In this document: piece by piece, positions 55,405 through 64,000 of the stretch
How the letters are laid out: every line of letters starts with the position of its first letter
Numbering within the stretch: the stretch's first letter is position 1
Assembly: GCA_947481985.1 (NCBI GenBank)
Contig: CANKIK010000002.1
Coordinates: forward strand, 67,487 to 131,486
Length of the DNA: 64,000 nt
Direction: 5' to 3'
From: QWOP01 sp003669605
GTDB taxonomy: Bacteria > Planctomycetota > Planctomycetia > Pirellulales > UBA1268
The notes under the pieces: model-generated
The model's database searches: none
What the model was told of the DNA's origin: nothing
The model's input: the letters and a program-made list of their open reading frames with translations, nothing else
Program-made: the position numbers and the translations under genes

Positions 55405-55866
55405 ATGCGGCACTGGCTGCTGAAGAGTGAACCTGACTGTTTCTCGCTCCAAGATCTGGCGGAGGCACGGAAGCAGACCACCTGCTGGAACGGTGTCCGC
55501 AACTACCAGGCCCGAAACTTCCTCCGCGCCATGGCTGTGGGCGACCGGGCCTTCTTCTACCACTCAAGCGCCAACCCGCCTGCCGTGGTGGGCATCGTGG
55601 AAATCGTCCGCGAAGCCTACCCCGATCCGACAGCCTGGGACCCCAACGACGACCACCACGATCCCAGGGCCTCGCCCGACAATCCGCTCTGGTCGATGGT
55701 CGATGTACGGTTGGTGGAGACCCTCCCCAGGCCGGTACCGCTCGACGAACTCCGCGGCGTGAAGGCCCTTTCCGGAATGGAACTCCTGCGGCGGGGCAGC
55801 CGGCTGTCGGTGCAGCCAGTGACAGCGGCGGAATTCCGCCTCGTCGAGAAGCTCGCCCGCAGCTGA
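55405..55866 (+). CDS. EVE domain protein
   Basis: GGAGGGAG lies 6 nt before the ATG at 55405. The 153-aa protein starts MRHWLLKSEPDCFS and has WNGVRNYQARNFLRAM, GDRAFFYHS and VVGIVEIV, all characteristic of the EVE (formerly DUF55) fold related to the PUA/YTH group. EVE domains bind modified bases in RNA or DNA. The gene stands alone between the TM protein (44-bp gap) and the oxoamine synthase. Confidence 0.95.
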   Translation: MRHWLLKSEPDCFSLQDLAEARKQTTCWNGVRNYQARNFLRAMAVGDRAFFYHSSANPPAVVGIVEIVREAYPDPTAWDPNDDHHDPRASPDNPLWSMVDVRLVETLPRPVPLDELRGVKALSGMELLRRGSRLSVQPVTAAEFRLVEKLARS

Positions 55867-55950
55867 ACAACCGGCTCCGTGGCGGCTCGGTGCCGGGGCC
55901 TGGAGGAGGGTGCCCCCAGCAACCGGACGGCGAGCGGTCATAATGGATGC

Positions 55951-57183
55951 ATGGCCTGCCGCCCCGACATTCCGCCCAACCGCACTCCACCCACCGCTGG
56001 TGGCCCGCCGTTCTCAGCGTGTCTTCCAGGACCGCTTTCATGGCTGGAGGTTGGCCTTGCGACCCTCCACCGCGAAGGTCTCCACCGCCCCCAGAAAATC
56101 CGCCGCGGCAAACAGGGCCGCGAGGTGGAGCTCGATGGCCGGCGACTGCTCAACTTCGGCTCCAATGATTACCTCGGGTATGCGGCTGATGTCCGCCTCG
56201 CCAAGGCAGCGGCCAAGGGAGCGTGCGCGGAAGGATTTGGGGCCGGCGCTAGCCCCCTGGTGAGTGGCCATTCAACGATCCATGCCGCCCTGGAGACGGC
56301 CATCGCTGACCTGCTCGGCGTGGGCGCGGCACTGGTCTTTCCCTCTGGCTTCGCCGCCAATGCCGCTACGATCGCGGCCCTGGTTGGCCCCGGCGATCTC
56401 GTGGCAAGCGACGAACGGAACCACGCCAGCATCATCGACGGTTGCCGCCTTTCGCGGGCGACGATCCGGGTCCATCCCCACCGCGATCCTCTGGCGCTCG
56501 AGAAGATCCTGGCCGCGTCGGCAGCTCCGCGGAAGCTTGTGGTCACCGATTCGCTCTTCTCCATGGATGGCACGCTCTCGCCACTTGCCGATCTCGTCGA
56601 GGTTGCCAGCCGCCACGGGGCGATGTTCATGGTCGACGAGGCGCATGCCACCGGCGTCTTCGGCGCCCGGGGCAGTGGTCTGGTGGAGGAACTCGGCTGT
56701 GGCGACGGCGTCCACATCCGCGTGGGAACCCTCTCCAAGGCACTGGGCAGCGGCGGCGGTTTCGTCGCCGGCCATCCGAGCCTCATCGAATGGCTGCGGC
56801 ACTCCGCCCGGGCCTGGATCTTCTCCACCGCCCATCCACCCGCGATCGCCGCAGCGGCGCTCAAGGCCATCGGTCTGCTCGCCGCGGAGCCTCTCCGCCG
56901 CGGGGAGTTGCGGAGCCGGGCTGCCGCATTCCGCGACCGGCTCCAGTCTGCCGGGCTCCCCATCGGCGGCGCCGGAGGCCAGATTGTACCGGTCGTCGTG
57001 GGGAGCGCTGAGAAAGCCGTGATGCTTTCGCAGCGGCTGGCCGATGCGGGCTTTTTCGTTCCCGCCATCCGGCCGCCGAGCGTCGCTCCGGGGGGGAGCC
57101 TGGTGCGCGTCAGCCTCTCCTGGCACCACACAGAGGATGACCTGCAAAGACTCGCCGAGACCCTCGTCGGAGCGGTGGCATGA
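55951..57183 (+). CDS. Alpha-oxoamine synthase (BioF/Kbl-like, PLP enzyme)
   Basis: The ATG at 55951 yields a ~410-aa protein. Fold-type-I PLP features are clear: NFGSNDYLGYA, FGAGASPLVSGHSTIHAALE, FPSGFAANAATIAAL, SDERNHASIIDG, FMVDEAHATGVFG and the PLP Lys in VGTLSKALGSGGG. The family condenses an acyl-CoA with an amino acid (BioF, Kbl, HemA, SPT, CqsA). No biotin genes are nearby, and the next gene, coupled by ATGA, is a flavin monooxygenase. The substrate is therefore unclear, and a secondary-metabolite or signal-amine role is possible. Confidence 0.9.
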   Translation: MACRPDIPPNRTPPTAGGPPFSACLPGPLSWLEVGLATLHREGLHRPQKIRRGKQGREVELDGRRLLNFGSNDYLGYAADVRLAKAAAKGACAEGFGAGASPLVSGHSTIHAALETAIADLLGVGAALVFPSGFAANAATIAALVGPGDLVASDERNHASIIDGCRLSRATIRVHPHRDPLALEKILAASAAPRKLVVTDSLFSMDGTLSPLADLVEVASRHGAMFMVDEAHATGVFGARGSGLVEELGCGDGVHIRVGTLSKALGSGGGFVAGHPSLIEWLRHSARAWIFSTAHPPAIAAAALKAIGLLAAEPLRRGELRSRAAAFRDRLQSAGLPIGGAGGQIVPVVVGSAEKAVMLSQRLADAGFFVPAIRPPSVAPGGSLVRVSLSWHHTEDDLQRLAETLVGAVA

Positions 57184-58535
57184 GCGCCCCTCTAACAATC
57201 CCCGGCGATGCCGGTTGGTGCGTGATTGGCGCCGGACCCTCTGGGCTGACGGCGCTGAAGAACCTCGTCGCCCTCGGCCTACCGGCAGTCTGCTTGGAGC
57301 GTGAGGACAACATCGGTGGCAACTGGTACTACGGCTCGGGCGCTGCGGCGATCTTCGCCTCGACCCGGCTGATCAGTTCCAAAACGCTCACCGCCTACAC
57401 CGACTTCCCGATGCCGCGGGAATGGCCCGCCTATCCCGATCATCGACGCTGCCTGGAATACCTCCGCGCCTATGCCCAGCACTTTGGCCTCGTGGGCTGC
57501 ATCCGTCCGGGCACCGTGGTGGAGAGGGTCGAACCACGTCCCGACCACGGCTGGATGGTGTACGCCACCGGAATGGAGGCGCTTCCCTGCCGCGGCCTGG
57601 TGATCGCTACCGGTCACAACCGCGTCCCCCGGTTCCCCGATATTCCTGGCAGATTCGCCGGAGAACTGATCCATGCTTGCCACTACAAATCCCCAGGAGA
57701 TCCACTCCCCATCGCCGGCCGCCGCGTCCTGGTCATCGGCGGTGGCAATTCGGGATGCGACATCGCTGTCGAGTGCTCGCGGCACGCCGCCCGGACCGTC
57801 CATTCGACGCGCCGCGGCTATTATCTCGTGCCCCGCTTCATCCGTGGCCGACCGGCAGATCTCCGCGGCGAGCGTGTGCTGTCGATGGGGCTGCCGACGT
57901 GGCTCCGCCGCTGGATCTCTCTGAGGGTCATCGACCGGACGATTGGCCTGCCGGGGCGGCACGGTCTGCCACGGCCCGATCATCGGCTCTGGGACACCCA
58001 TCCGGTGATCAACGGGGTGATCACAGCGCAGATCGCCGCCGGTGCCATCCATCCATGCGGCGACGTGGAGCGGTTCGACGGCGACAAGGCCGTGTTCCGC
58101 GACGGACGCACCGAGGCCTTCGACATCGTGATCTGCGCCACCGGGTACCGGCTGGAGTTGCCATTCATCGACCCTCAACACCTCAACCCGCATCAGGGGC
58201 TACCGCGGTTGTTCCTCCATGCCCTTCACCCCGAGCGCGACGACCTGGCCGTCTGTGGCTTGATCCAGCCCGACAGCGGGCAGTGGGGGCTCACCGATCT
58301 CCAGGCACAGCTGGTGGCGCGGATGGCACTGGCCCGCCAGAGCGCCCCCCGGGCGGCGGCCTGGCTCTACCGGCAGCGACAGCGGCCGGGTGACGGCATC
58401 CCCCGCCCCCGTGGCATCGAGTATGTCGACAGCCCACGCCACCAGTTTGAGATCGAGCACCACAGTTATCGCCGCCGGCTCGAACACCTCATCCAGGCAA
58501 TCGACCGGCGGCTCCGCCGCGACGGCGCCTGTTGA
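57180..58535 (+). CDS. Flavin-containing monooxygenase (FMO/BVMO-like)
   Basis: The ATG at 57180 overlaps the synthase stop. The 451-aa enzyme has the FAD motif VIGAGPSGL (15-23), the FMO fingerprint FxGxxxHxxxY as FAGELIHACHY (159-169), the NADPH motif VIGGGNSGCD (185-194), and the ATG-motif ICATGYRLELPF. Such enzymes oxygenate N or S atoms or insert oxygen next to a ketone. Downstream of an oxoamine synthase the natural substrate would be an alpha-amino ketone; this is inference. It ends 57 bp from the convergent AsmA-like gene. Confidence 0.93.
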   Translation: MSAPLTIPGDAGWCVIGAGPSGLTALKNLVALGLPAVCLEREDNIGGNWYYGSGAAAIFASTRLISSKTLTAYTDFPMPREWPAYPDHRRCLEYLRAYAQHFGLVGCIRPGTVVERVEPRPDHGWMVYATGMEALPCRGLVIATGHNRVPRFPDIPGRFAGELIHACHYKSPGDPLPIAGRRVLVIGGGNSGCDIAVECSRHAARTVHSTRRGYYLVPRFIRGRPADLRGERVLSMGLPTWLRRWISLRVIDRTIGLPGRHGLPRPDHRLWDTHPVINGVITAQIAAGAIHPCGDVERFDGDKAVFRDGRTEAFDIVICATGYRLELPFIDPQHLNPHQGLPRLFLHALHPERDDLAVCGLIQPDSGQWGLTDLQAQLVARMALARQSAPRAAAWLYRQRQRPGDGIPRPRGIEYVDSPRHQFEIEHHSYRRRLEHLIQAIDRRLRRDGAC

Positions 58536-58592
58536 TCGCCCCCTGCGCCCGGCTGTGAGACTGGCGGCGACTGCGCCGGCGGTGGCCTGTGG

Positions 58593-61500
58593 TCATTGTG
58601 GCGGTGGTGGAAAGGCGAGGCTTTGGGGTGCTGGACTCGGGGGCGCTGGACTTGGGGGCGCTGGGCTGGGCACAGCCTGCGCGGCCGGAGGGGGGGGATT
58701 GCCGAAGAGTTCCTCGAGTCCCTCAAGGCCTCGTTCAAAACCGTCCTTGATCAGTGCCTCGGCAGTGTTGTCGACAATCCGCTTGATCACTCCGTCGATG
58801 GCACCGGCGTCGAACTGGGGTCGCTCCGCCGTGCCCGTAAGGGGGATCACCAGCGGTGTCCGCAACAGCCGGCCGACGACCGGCGTCGCGCCGACGAAGT
58901 CGCCACGGAGGCCAACCTCGACCACCATCGCCAGTGAGCCGTCCAGACCCACGCTCCCCCGCGAGCGGAGCACCAGTTGGCCCATGTCCATGATCAGTCC
59001 GTCATGCCACATCCGCCGCTGTGCCAACTGCACCCGCACCGGCTGAGGACGGACGCGGAGCAGCACTGTCTTGTCGCCGAAGGCAAACCGGGGATCGACC
59101 ACCGACTGCAAGCGCACGATCAAGTTGGCCAGCGGCGCCAGCAGCGGTCCGGGAGTCATCTCCAGATTTTCGAACACCATTTGTCCGTTCATGTCGCCAC
59201 CGTATGGATCGGCGATTGGCAACCGTGCCCCATCGACGTCGAGGCTCACCAGACCGTGGGTCCGTGTCGAGCGGCCAATGAGAGGGATCATCCAGGCCAT
59301 CCAGCGATCGACACACTCGCCGGAGAGTTGCACGCGATCAGCCACACGGCCCGGCGGAACAATCAGCTCACCAGGCACCGGAAGGAGCTGAATCCACGGA
59401 CTGCCGCGCAGCCGTCCGCCACCGAGACCGATGTCAAACGGACCGAGCGCCAGTTGCCCTTCGAAGAGCCGCAGCGGCAACTCGCCTGACTCGACAGACA
59501 GCCCCTCCCATTCGCCAGCCGTCCAACCCGTTGATGTCTCCACCGACACCCCACGCAACCAATCCATCGCCGGCGATCGCGCCGCCGACCCCAGCGCCAC
59601 CGGCAGCGCTGCCCGCAGCGGCCGATCGGGATTGGCCTCCCGGCCAGGCCCACGGATCGACGAGAGCCATGTCTCGGGGAGCGGCACTTCACTGCTCGGT
59701 TGGCTCGGCGGCTGAGGGGCTTCCGGTGCCGCGATCCCCCCCCTCCCGGCGGCCAAGCGGAGCAGCGGCTCAAGCGGGCCCCGGAACGAAAACGGCCGGG
59801 CTGTGCCACCGGCCAATTGGGCGCGTCCGCCCGTCCATGGCAACAGCAACCGGGAGACCATGGCCCAGTCGTACGACACTGTTCCACCAACCTCGATCTG
59901 CGGTCGCGACGACCACTCCCGGATCGTGCCTCCTGCCGTCGCCGCCAGTGTCGACGACTCCACCGCCAGGCGGTTGATCGCCACGGTGTCGGCAGCCTCG
60001 CGCGTCACCTCCACAAGCACCTTCGCCCGCGGTTCAACCCACACCTCCCGGGGATGATCTGCACCATCCGGCCCCTGCTGAGTGCCAACGGCCGACAGCG
60101 AGAGTTGGTTGCCGGTGGCGTCGAGAAGAATATTGAGTCCTGCTGGGGTGTCCTGGAGATCGATCGTCCCCCAGACCCTGCCGGCGGCGGGCCAGCGGGC
60201 GGCACTTTCGGCATCCACGCACCAGCCCCCGATCCGCCCCACGTCTGCCTGCCACTGCGCCCTGCCGCGGATTCGATCCGCCATTTTCATTCGGTTGGGG
60301 ACCTTCTTTTCAGGCAGGATCACCAAGCCCGGCGTGCGGAGGGAAACGCTGGCGGTCAGCACCTCTGCGGAGGAGATATCAATCCTCCCGGTGACGGCGT
60401 TGAACATGCCGGCGGCCGTGGCCACCAGCCGTGGCTCACTGATTCGCCCGTCACCGACGACGAGTTTTTCGACCTCGGCTCCGGCCCGCGACACCTGCCA
60501 GACATCCCCCCGCGCCGAGAGCGCCGCCGACGCCTGGATCGTGCCCGCAAGCGGCGTCCCTGGGAGTGCGGCAGCGCCTGCCAAGGCGGCCAGCCGCGCC
60601 TGCCACCGGCCGAGATCACCAGCCAGATTCCAGTCGGCGGTCACCCCTTCCGATCGGGGTGCAGGGCGGAGCCACGGCCCCGCTACTGCGCTGATGCCGA
60701 CGATCCGGGCGGCCAGTGACGACGGGTCGATGATCGCGCCACCGCTGAGCGAGACTTCCAGCCGGTCTTCCGCCGCCACCACCTCAGCCTGTCCGCTGTC
60801 GACGATCACCGTCCCCCCCGCAAGGCTGCCCGATCCGCGGAGGTCGACCGTGATCTCGGCATCGATCCAGTCGGGACGGCCGGGCGCCAGCCAGCGGAGA
60901 TCGACGACGCTGCCGCTGAGCGTAGCGGTGGTCGCGCCGCTGGCGGGGACGCGATCGATCCCCAATCTGCCGCGGGTCGTGCCTGCCAGTTCGATCCCCT
61001 CCATGTCGAGGACCTCTGCCACCTCGCGGACGAGTTTGCCGAGATCGATCGTCCACTGCACGGCCGAGGTCTCAGACGTTCCGGAGGCCGAGATCTCGAT
61101 GGCATCCGACGCCAGTCGCGCTTCCTCCACCCGCATCCGCTCGGTGCGGGCGGCGCCGCGGCGACCGCGCATCCAGCCGCTGAATGGCTCCGCCCACACC
61201 AATTGCCGTTGGCCCTGGACCACAGCCAATTCCCGCGCACTCACGCGCGCTTCCAGCACGCGCTCGGTTCCTTCGGCGCGGGCCGCAGCCGCCAACTGCA
61301 CCTGTCCCCCCGTCACCCGAGCGTCAGGCCGGATCTGCAGTCCTCCGCTCACTCCCCGGGCGGCAGCTGCCAGATCGATGTCGGCAGTGACGACAAAATC
61401 GTCACCGATCAACGTCTCCGCCCACTCCCACCAGCTCCCCTGCGGCAGCCCCACCCGGCCGGAGGCCTCGGCGCGGAACAGCGGCGAGAGAACTTTGAGT

Positions 61501-62573
61501 TCGCGGAGGGTGATGCTGGTGCCGTCGATCGACACGTCAAGCGGCATCTCGCAGCGTTCCAGACGGACCACTTCGGCCAGGGTGTCGGAGCGGCAGATGG
61601 CCAGTTCTGTTCCCATCACGCTGCCGGTGATCCGCAGGCCGGCGGCGGGAGCAGCGGGGAACTGGATGTCGAGACGGGCATCGGCGAGGCCGTCGATGAC
61701 CTGCGCTGCATCCAGTCGCGTGGCCAGCACGCTTGAGACCCCCAGCGGCACCCGGTTTGCGGCCACGGCGAGCGACCGTGGGCCGGCAGCGGTGGCCTGT
61801 GGGGCTGACACCGACCATCCACCTGAGCGGGTGAGGGTGGCGGTGGCCCCGGCGGCAATCGTGGTCCGGTCAAACTTGACTGCTGCAGATCGCTCCGGCG
61901 CAGTCGCGGGGGGGGCGGCGGCAAACGCGGCGGCCAGATCACGCTGCGGTCGGCCGGTATGCACGACACGGCCGGCCATCGTCCAGCCGGCGATCGTGGC
62001 GCCGGGACGGACACTGCCGGCGGCGAGCAGTTCGGTGATTCGCCAGGCATTCTGGCGCTCCAGATCGATCAATTCCACTGCGGCATCGACGACCTCCAAT
62101 TCGAACGACGGTGCCGTGGAAGCTCGCGCCGAGGCGGCCAGCCACGGTGCCAGGAGATCCTCGATGCCACTCCCGCCACGGCGGACCTCGACTTGCGCTT
62201 CACCTCCGAGCAGGCGCACCGTCCCTAGGTCGTGCGGGTCGAGCGCCAGCCGCAACAGCCCCTTGTCGATGATCACCCGCCGCGCCGCGGCCACCATCTT
62301 CCCGGCAGAGTCAACCAGGATCACATCGCGGTATTCGATCGATCCCAGCCAGTTCCAGGTGGCACCGCGACTGGAGATACTGCCATCGATGCCGGCGAAG
62401 GCCAGGTGCAACGGATGGTCGCGGAGCGGTGTCAGCACCACCGCGGCCGGCGCGAACCAGACCGCCGTGGCGAGGATCACAAGCACCGTCAGCCACAGCA
62501 CCCTGCGGCGCCGCGGTGGACGGATTGGCTCGTCGTCATCCATCTTCCGCGCATGGGAATTTCGCGTCGCCAT
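58593..62573 (-). CDS. Very large AsmA/DUF3971-like envelope protein (1326 aa)
   Basis: A charged N-terminus leads to one TM helix (VLWLTVLVILATAVWFAP, ~24-41), followed by over 1200 residues of beta-rich sequence with recurring Leu/Val-Asp/Gly patterns. The C-terminal region resembles AsmA-like proteins (LRSRGSVGLDGSLAMVVEVG, PLVIPLTGTAERPQFD). It ends in a short helix and a Pro/Ser/Ala-repeat tail. AsmA-like proteins form long grooves that move lipids between membranes; family membership is inferred from layout. An ATG at 62543 is an alternative start. MobA-like lies 39 bp upstream on the same strand. Confidence 0.85.
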   Translation of the reverse strand: MATRNSHARKMDDDEPIRPPRRRRVLWLTVLVILATAVWFAPAAVVLTPLRDHPLHLAFAGIDGSISSRGATWNWLGSIEYRDVILVDSAGKMVAAARRVIIDKGLLRLALDPHDLGTVRLLGGEAQVEVRRGGSGIEDLLAPWLAASARASTAPSFELEVVDAAVELIDLERQNAWRITELLAAGSVRPGATIAGWTMAGRVVHTGRPQRDLAAAFAAAPPATAPERSAAVKFDRTTIAAGATATLTRSGGWSVSAPQATAAGPRSLAVAANRVPLGVSSVLATRLDAAQVIDGLADARLDIQFPAAPAAGLRITGSVMGTELAICRSDTLAEVVRLERCEMPLDVSIDGTSITLRELKVLSPLFRAEASGRVGLPQGSWWEWAETLIGDDFVVTADIDLAAAARGVSGGLQIRPDARVTGGQVQLAAAARAEGTERVLEARVSARELAVVQGQRQLVWAEPFSGWMRGRRGAARTERMRVEEARLASDAIEISASGTSETSAVQWTIDLGKLVREVAEVLDMEGIELAGTTRGRLGIDRVPASGATTATLSGSVVDLRWLAPGRPDWIDAEITVDLRGSGSLAGGTVIVDSGQAEVVAAEDRLEVSLSGGAIIDPSSLAARIVGISAVAGPWLRPAPRSEGVTADWNLAGDLGRWQARLAALAGAAALPGTPLAGTIQASAALSARGDVWQVSRAGAEVEKLVVGDGRISEPRLVATAAGMFNAVTGRIDISSAEVLTASVSLRTPGLVILPEKKVPNRMKMADRIRGRAQWQADVGRIGGWCVDAESAARWPAAGRVWGTIDLQDTPAGLNILLDATGNQLSLSAVGTQQGPDGADHPREVWVEPRAKVLVEVTREAADTVAINRLAVESSTLAATAGGTIREWSSRPQIEVGGTVSYDWAMVSRLLLPWTGGRAQLAGGTARPFSFRGPLEPLLRLAAGRGGIAAPEAPQPPSQPSSEVPLPETWLSSIRGPGREANPDRPLRAALPVALGSAARSPAMDWLRGVSVETSTGWTAGEWEGLSVESGELPLRLFEGQLALGPFDIGLGGGRLRGSPWIQLLPVPGELIVPPGRVADRVQLSGECVDRWMAWMIPLIGRSTRTHGLVSLDVDGARLPIADPYGGDMNGQMVFENLEMTPGPLLAPLANLIVRLQSVVDPRFAFGDKTVLLRVRPQPVRVQLAQRRMWHDGLIMDMGQLVLRSRGSVGLDGSLAMVVEVGLRGDFVGATPVVGRLLRTPLVIPLTGTAERPQFDAGAIDGVIKRIVDNTAEALIKDGFERGLEGLEELFGNPPPPAAQAVPSPAPPSPAPPSPAPQSLAFPPPPQ

Positions 62574-62612
62574 GCGGCGGAGTATAGGAGTCGCCCCCGC
62601 ATTTCCCGTAGG

Positions 62613-63302
62613 TCATCTTTGTCCCCGTCGCGCGAAAAAAGCCCCCATCCACTCCAGGTCCTCCGGTGTGTCGAGATCGCGGAAACTGTCCATCTGGGGG
62701 TCGAAGGGGGCGATCTCTGCCTCCGGCACGACAATCACCTGCCGCGGATCGCTTGTCATCAGCCGTTCGACCAGGCCCCGCGGATCGCGGCGGCCGCTGG
62801 CAAGATAGGACTCAACAGCGGGAAGCAGTCCGGGACGGACCGCCGACACAAGCACCTGGAGGTGCCCTCCGGCCCGCGGTACCACCCACAGCGGTGGTTC
62901 GCCGGTGGGGGAGCGAGGGTCGAGCAGGCCGCAGAGCCACTCCAGCAGTGCGGGATGAACCAGCGGCACATCTCCCGCGACCACCGCCACTGCCAGTGGC
63001 GCAGTCGCTCCCGGCCCCACTGCCGCGGCCGCCCGGAGCCCATCGGCCAACCCCGCCAGCGGTCCCCCCCCGGGGCGCGAGTCCCGCACCACACAGATCG
63101 CATCGGGAAGGACTGGAAGCATTTGGCCCGGGGCGGCGACCACGATGATCCGCTCCACCGCTTCGGCCAGTCGTTGGCACACCCGTTCCAAAACAGTCCG
63201 TCCGGCGAGCCTGACTGCCAGTTTCCCCCCCGGCGGCAGATGCCCGGTGAGCCGTCGCGACTCCCCCCCGGCCAGAACGATGCCACAGGAAGCGGGGCGC
63301 AT
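62613..63302 (-). CDS. MobA-like nucleotidyltransferase
   Basis: The 229-aa protein has the MobA-type layout: GIVLAGGESRRL at the N-terminus, VVAAPGQ, RPGGGPLAGLADGL, AGDVPLVHP (metal site) and SFRDLDTPEDLEW at the C-terminus. MobA adds GMP to molybdopterin. The nucleotide loop here is atypical: instead of GGxSxRMGxxK there is an insertion (GHLPPGGKLAV), so another cytidylyl/guanylyl-transferase role is possible. No other Mo-cofactor genes are in the window. Confidence 0.82.
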   Translation of the reverse strand: MRPASCGIVLAGGESRRLTGHLPPGGKLAVRLAGRTVLERVCQRLAEAVERIIVVAAPGQMLPVLPDAICVVRDSRPGGGPLAGLADGLRAAAAVGPGATAPLAVAVVAGDVPLVHPALLEWLCGLLDPRSPTGEPPLWVVPRAGGHLQVLVSAVRPGLLPAVESYLASGRRDPRGLVERLMTSDPRQVIVVPEAEIAPFDPQMDSFRDLDTPEDLEWMGAFFARRGQR

Positions 63303-63419
63303 GCTGCAGCGACTTTATCAGCGGGAAGGGGGCGAAACAAGGAGCCAGCAGAGGCGGCTCCGCCGCCGCGGCAGGAGGCAGTCTATACTGCCCACCGCAC
63401 CGCAGGAGGAGAGTCAGTC

Positions 63420-64000
63420 ATGCAACCAACGGACCCCTTTCCCTTCCTTCTCCTCCCCACTTTGCGATCTCCAGGCGCGCTTGCCTGCGCCGCGGTCGTA
63501 TTGCTCGTTGTCTCCTCCGGTACGCCTGCCGCGGAGGTAGTGCCCCCCACGGCCAGCCTGCCGCCGATCTTGAACGGCCGCGATCTGACAGGATGGACGA
63601 CCTCGGCAGAGACCCAGTGGAAGGTCGTCGATGGCATCCTTGTCGGCGAGAACGACGCCCAGAAGATGGGATCGATGCTCTTTACCGACGCGACCTACGG
63701 CGATGTGATCGTGGAGGGGGAGGTGCGGTTTAGCGGCGAGATCGACAGCGGATTCATGCTCCGCAACCCGGAGCTGCAGGTGCAGATCGGTGTCTCACGG
63801 AGCCTGAAGCGCGACATGACCTGTTCGTTCTACGTCGGCAACTATCCAGAGGAGGCGCAGGCGAAGCGCGCCGGAGAACTCTGGAAGACGGAGCAATGGA
63901 ACCGGATCCGGATCCGCGCCCAAGGGGACACATTCACCGTCTGGCTCAACGGCGAGCAGGTCTCGCAGTACACCTCGCCGAAGTACGCCGGCAAGGCCCC
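63420..64000 (+). CDS. DUF1080 (3-keto-disaccharide hydrolase-like) secreted protein, 3' end missing
   Basis: AGGAGGAG lies about 8 nt before the ATG at 63420. The frame stays open to the window edge. The product has a signal peptide (LACAAVVLLVVSSGTPAAE) and a concanavalin-like DUF1080 domain: ILNGRDLTGW, WKVVDGILVGE, SGFMLRN and QWNRIRIRAQGDTFTVWLNG. DUF1080 proteins are abundant in planctomycetes and act on carbohydrate in the periplasm or outside. A TATACT hexamer at 63384-63389 may be a -10 element. Confidence 0.93.
   Translation, partial: MQPTDPFPFLLLPTLRSPGALACAAVVLLVVSSGTPAAEVVPPTASLPPILNGRDLTGWTTSAETQWKVVDGILVGENDAQKMGSMLFTDATYGDVIVEGEVRFSGEIDSGFMLRNPELQVQIGVSRSLKRDMTCSFYVGNYPEEAQAKRAGELWKTEQWNRIRIRAQGDTFTVWLNGEQVSQYTSPKYAGKA

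Noticed and set aside
54353..56041. 562-codon minus-strand open frame across the gap at 54-56 kb
   Set aside because: It runs antisense through the EVE-domain and TM-protein genes and is Gly/Arg/Pro-rich without motifs.
60082..62808. 908-codon plus-strand open frame opposite the AsmA-like gene
   Set aside because: It is antisense to a well-supported gene, is Arg/Ser/Pro-rich like GC-driven shadow frames, and has no family motif.

Overview
The window looks like chromosomal DNA from a planctomycete, probably Pirellulales-like. The evidence is the high GC content together with lineage-typical families: a DUF1549/DUF1553 protein with a CxxCH motif followed by a DUF1501 protein, a DUF1080 secreted protein, a YTV-repeat protein, kinase-TPR fusions, and short Lys/Ala-rich histone-H1-like proteins. 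No rRNA, tRNA, IS element, prophage or CRISPR array was recognised. The left edge cuts a kinase gene and the right edge cuts the DUF1080 gene.

Region 1 (1-12 kb) is signalling and motility. Two paralogous kinase-TM-TPR genes lie on the plus strand, separated by a minus-strand protein with a basic tail. A 54-aa Lys-rich protein follows. A minus-strand series then reads zinc-ribbon membrane protein, six-TM kinase, PilT-like ATPase, membrane protein. A PQQ-type beta-propeller follows.

Region 2 (12-24 kb) holds a large secreted protein of unknown family, the DUF1549/DUF1553 plus DUF1501 pair, ffh, a small Cys-rich lipoprotein candidate and an exported alpha/beta hydrolase.

Region 3 (23.6-38.6 kb) is a surface-polysaccharide locus. 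It has two GDP-mannose-dehydratase-like genes, a GalE-like epimerase, two close GT4 paralogues, a double-domain glycosyltransferase, the dTDP-rhamnose genes (rfbB facing rfbC-A-D), a GT2 enzyme and an RgpF-like protein. The sugars implied are rhamnose and GDP-mannose-derived deoxysugars.

Region 4 (38.6-47.2 kb) is central metabolism: sucC-sucD-lutA on the plus strand and lutB-lutC further along. Between them, on the opposite strand, is a translationally coupled pair of a GspE/PilB-like ATPase and a CvpA-like, Pro-rich membrane protein.

Region 5 (47.3-50.6 kb) encodes three exported or Cys-rich envelope proteins. One is a 526-aa protein with a strict 14-residue YTV repeat that changes into a Cys-bearing version of the same repeat. 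Strong terminators bound this gene on both sides.

Region 6 (50.6-64 kb) holds a tight GT4 / helical-barrel / GH130 operon, a 600-bp gene-poor stretch, a small membrane protein and an EVE-domain protein. An alpha-oxoamine synthase coupled to a flavin monooxygenase follows, then a 1326-aa AsmA-like protein, a MobA-like nucleotidyltransferase and the start of the DUF1080 gene.

The least explained elements are the Cys-ladder YTV protein with its neighbours, the oxoamine synthase-monooxygenase pair, and the GT4/barrel/GH130 cassette. All family calls come from reading motifs by eye; no database search was possible.
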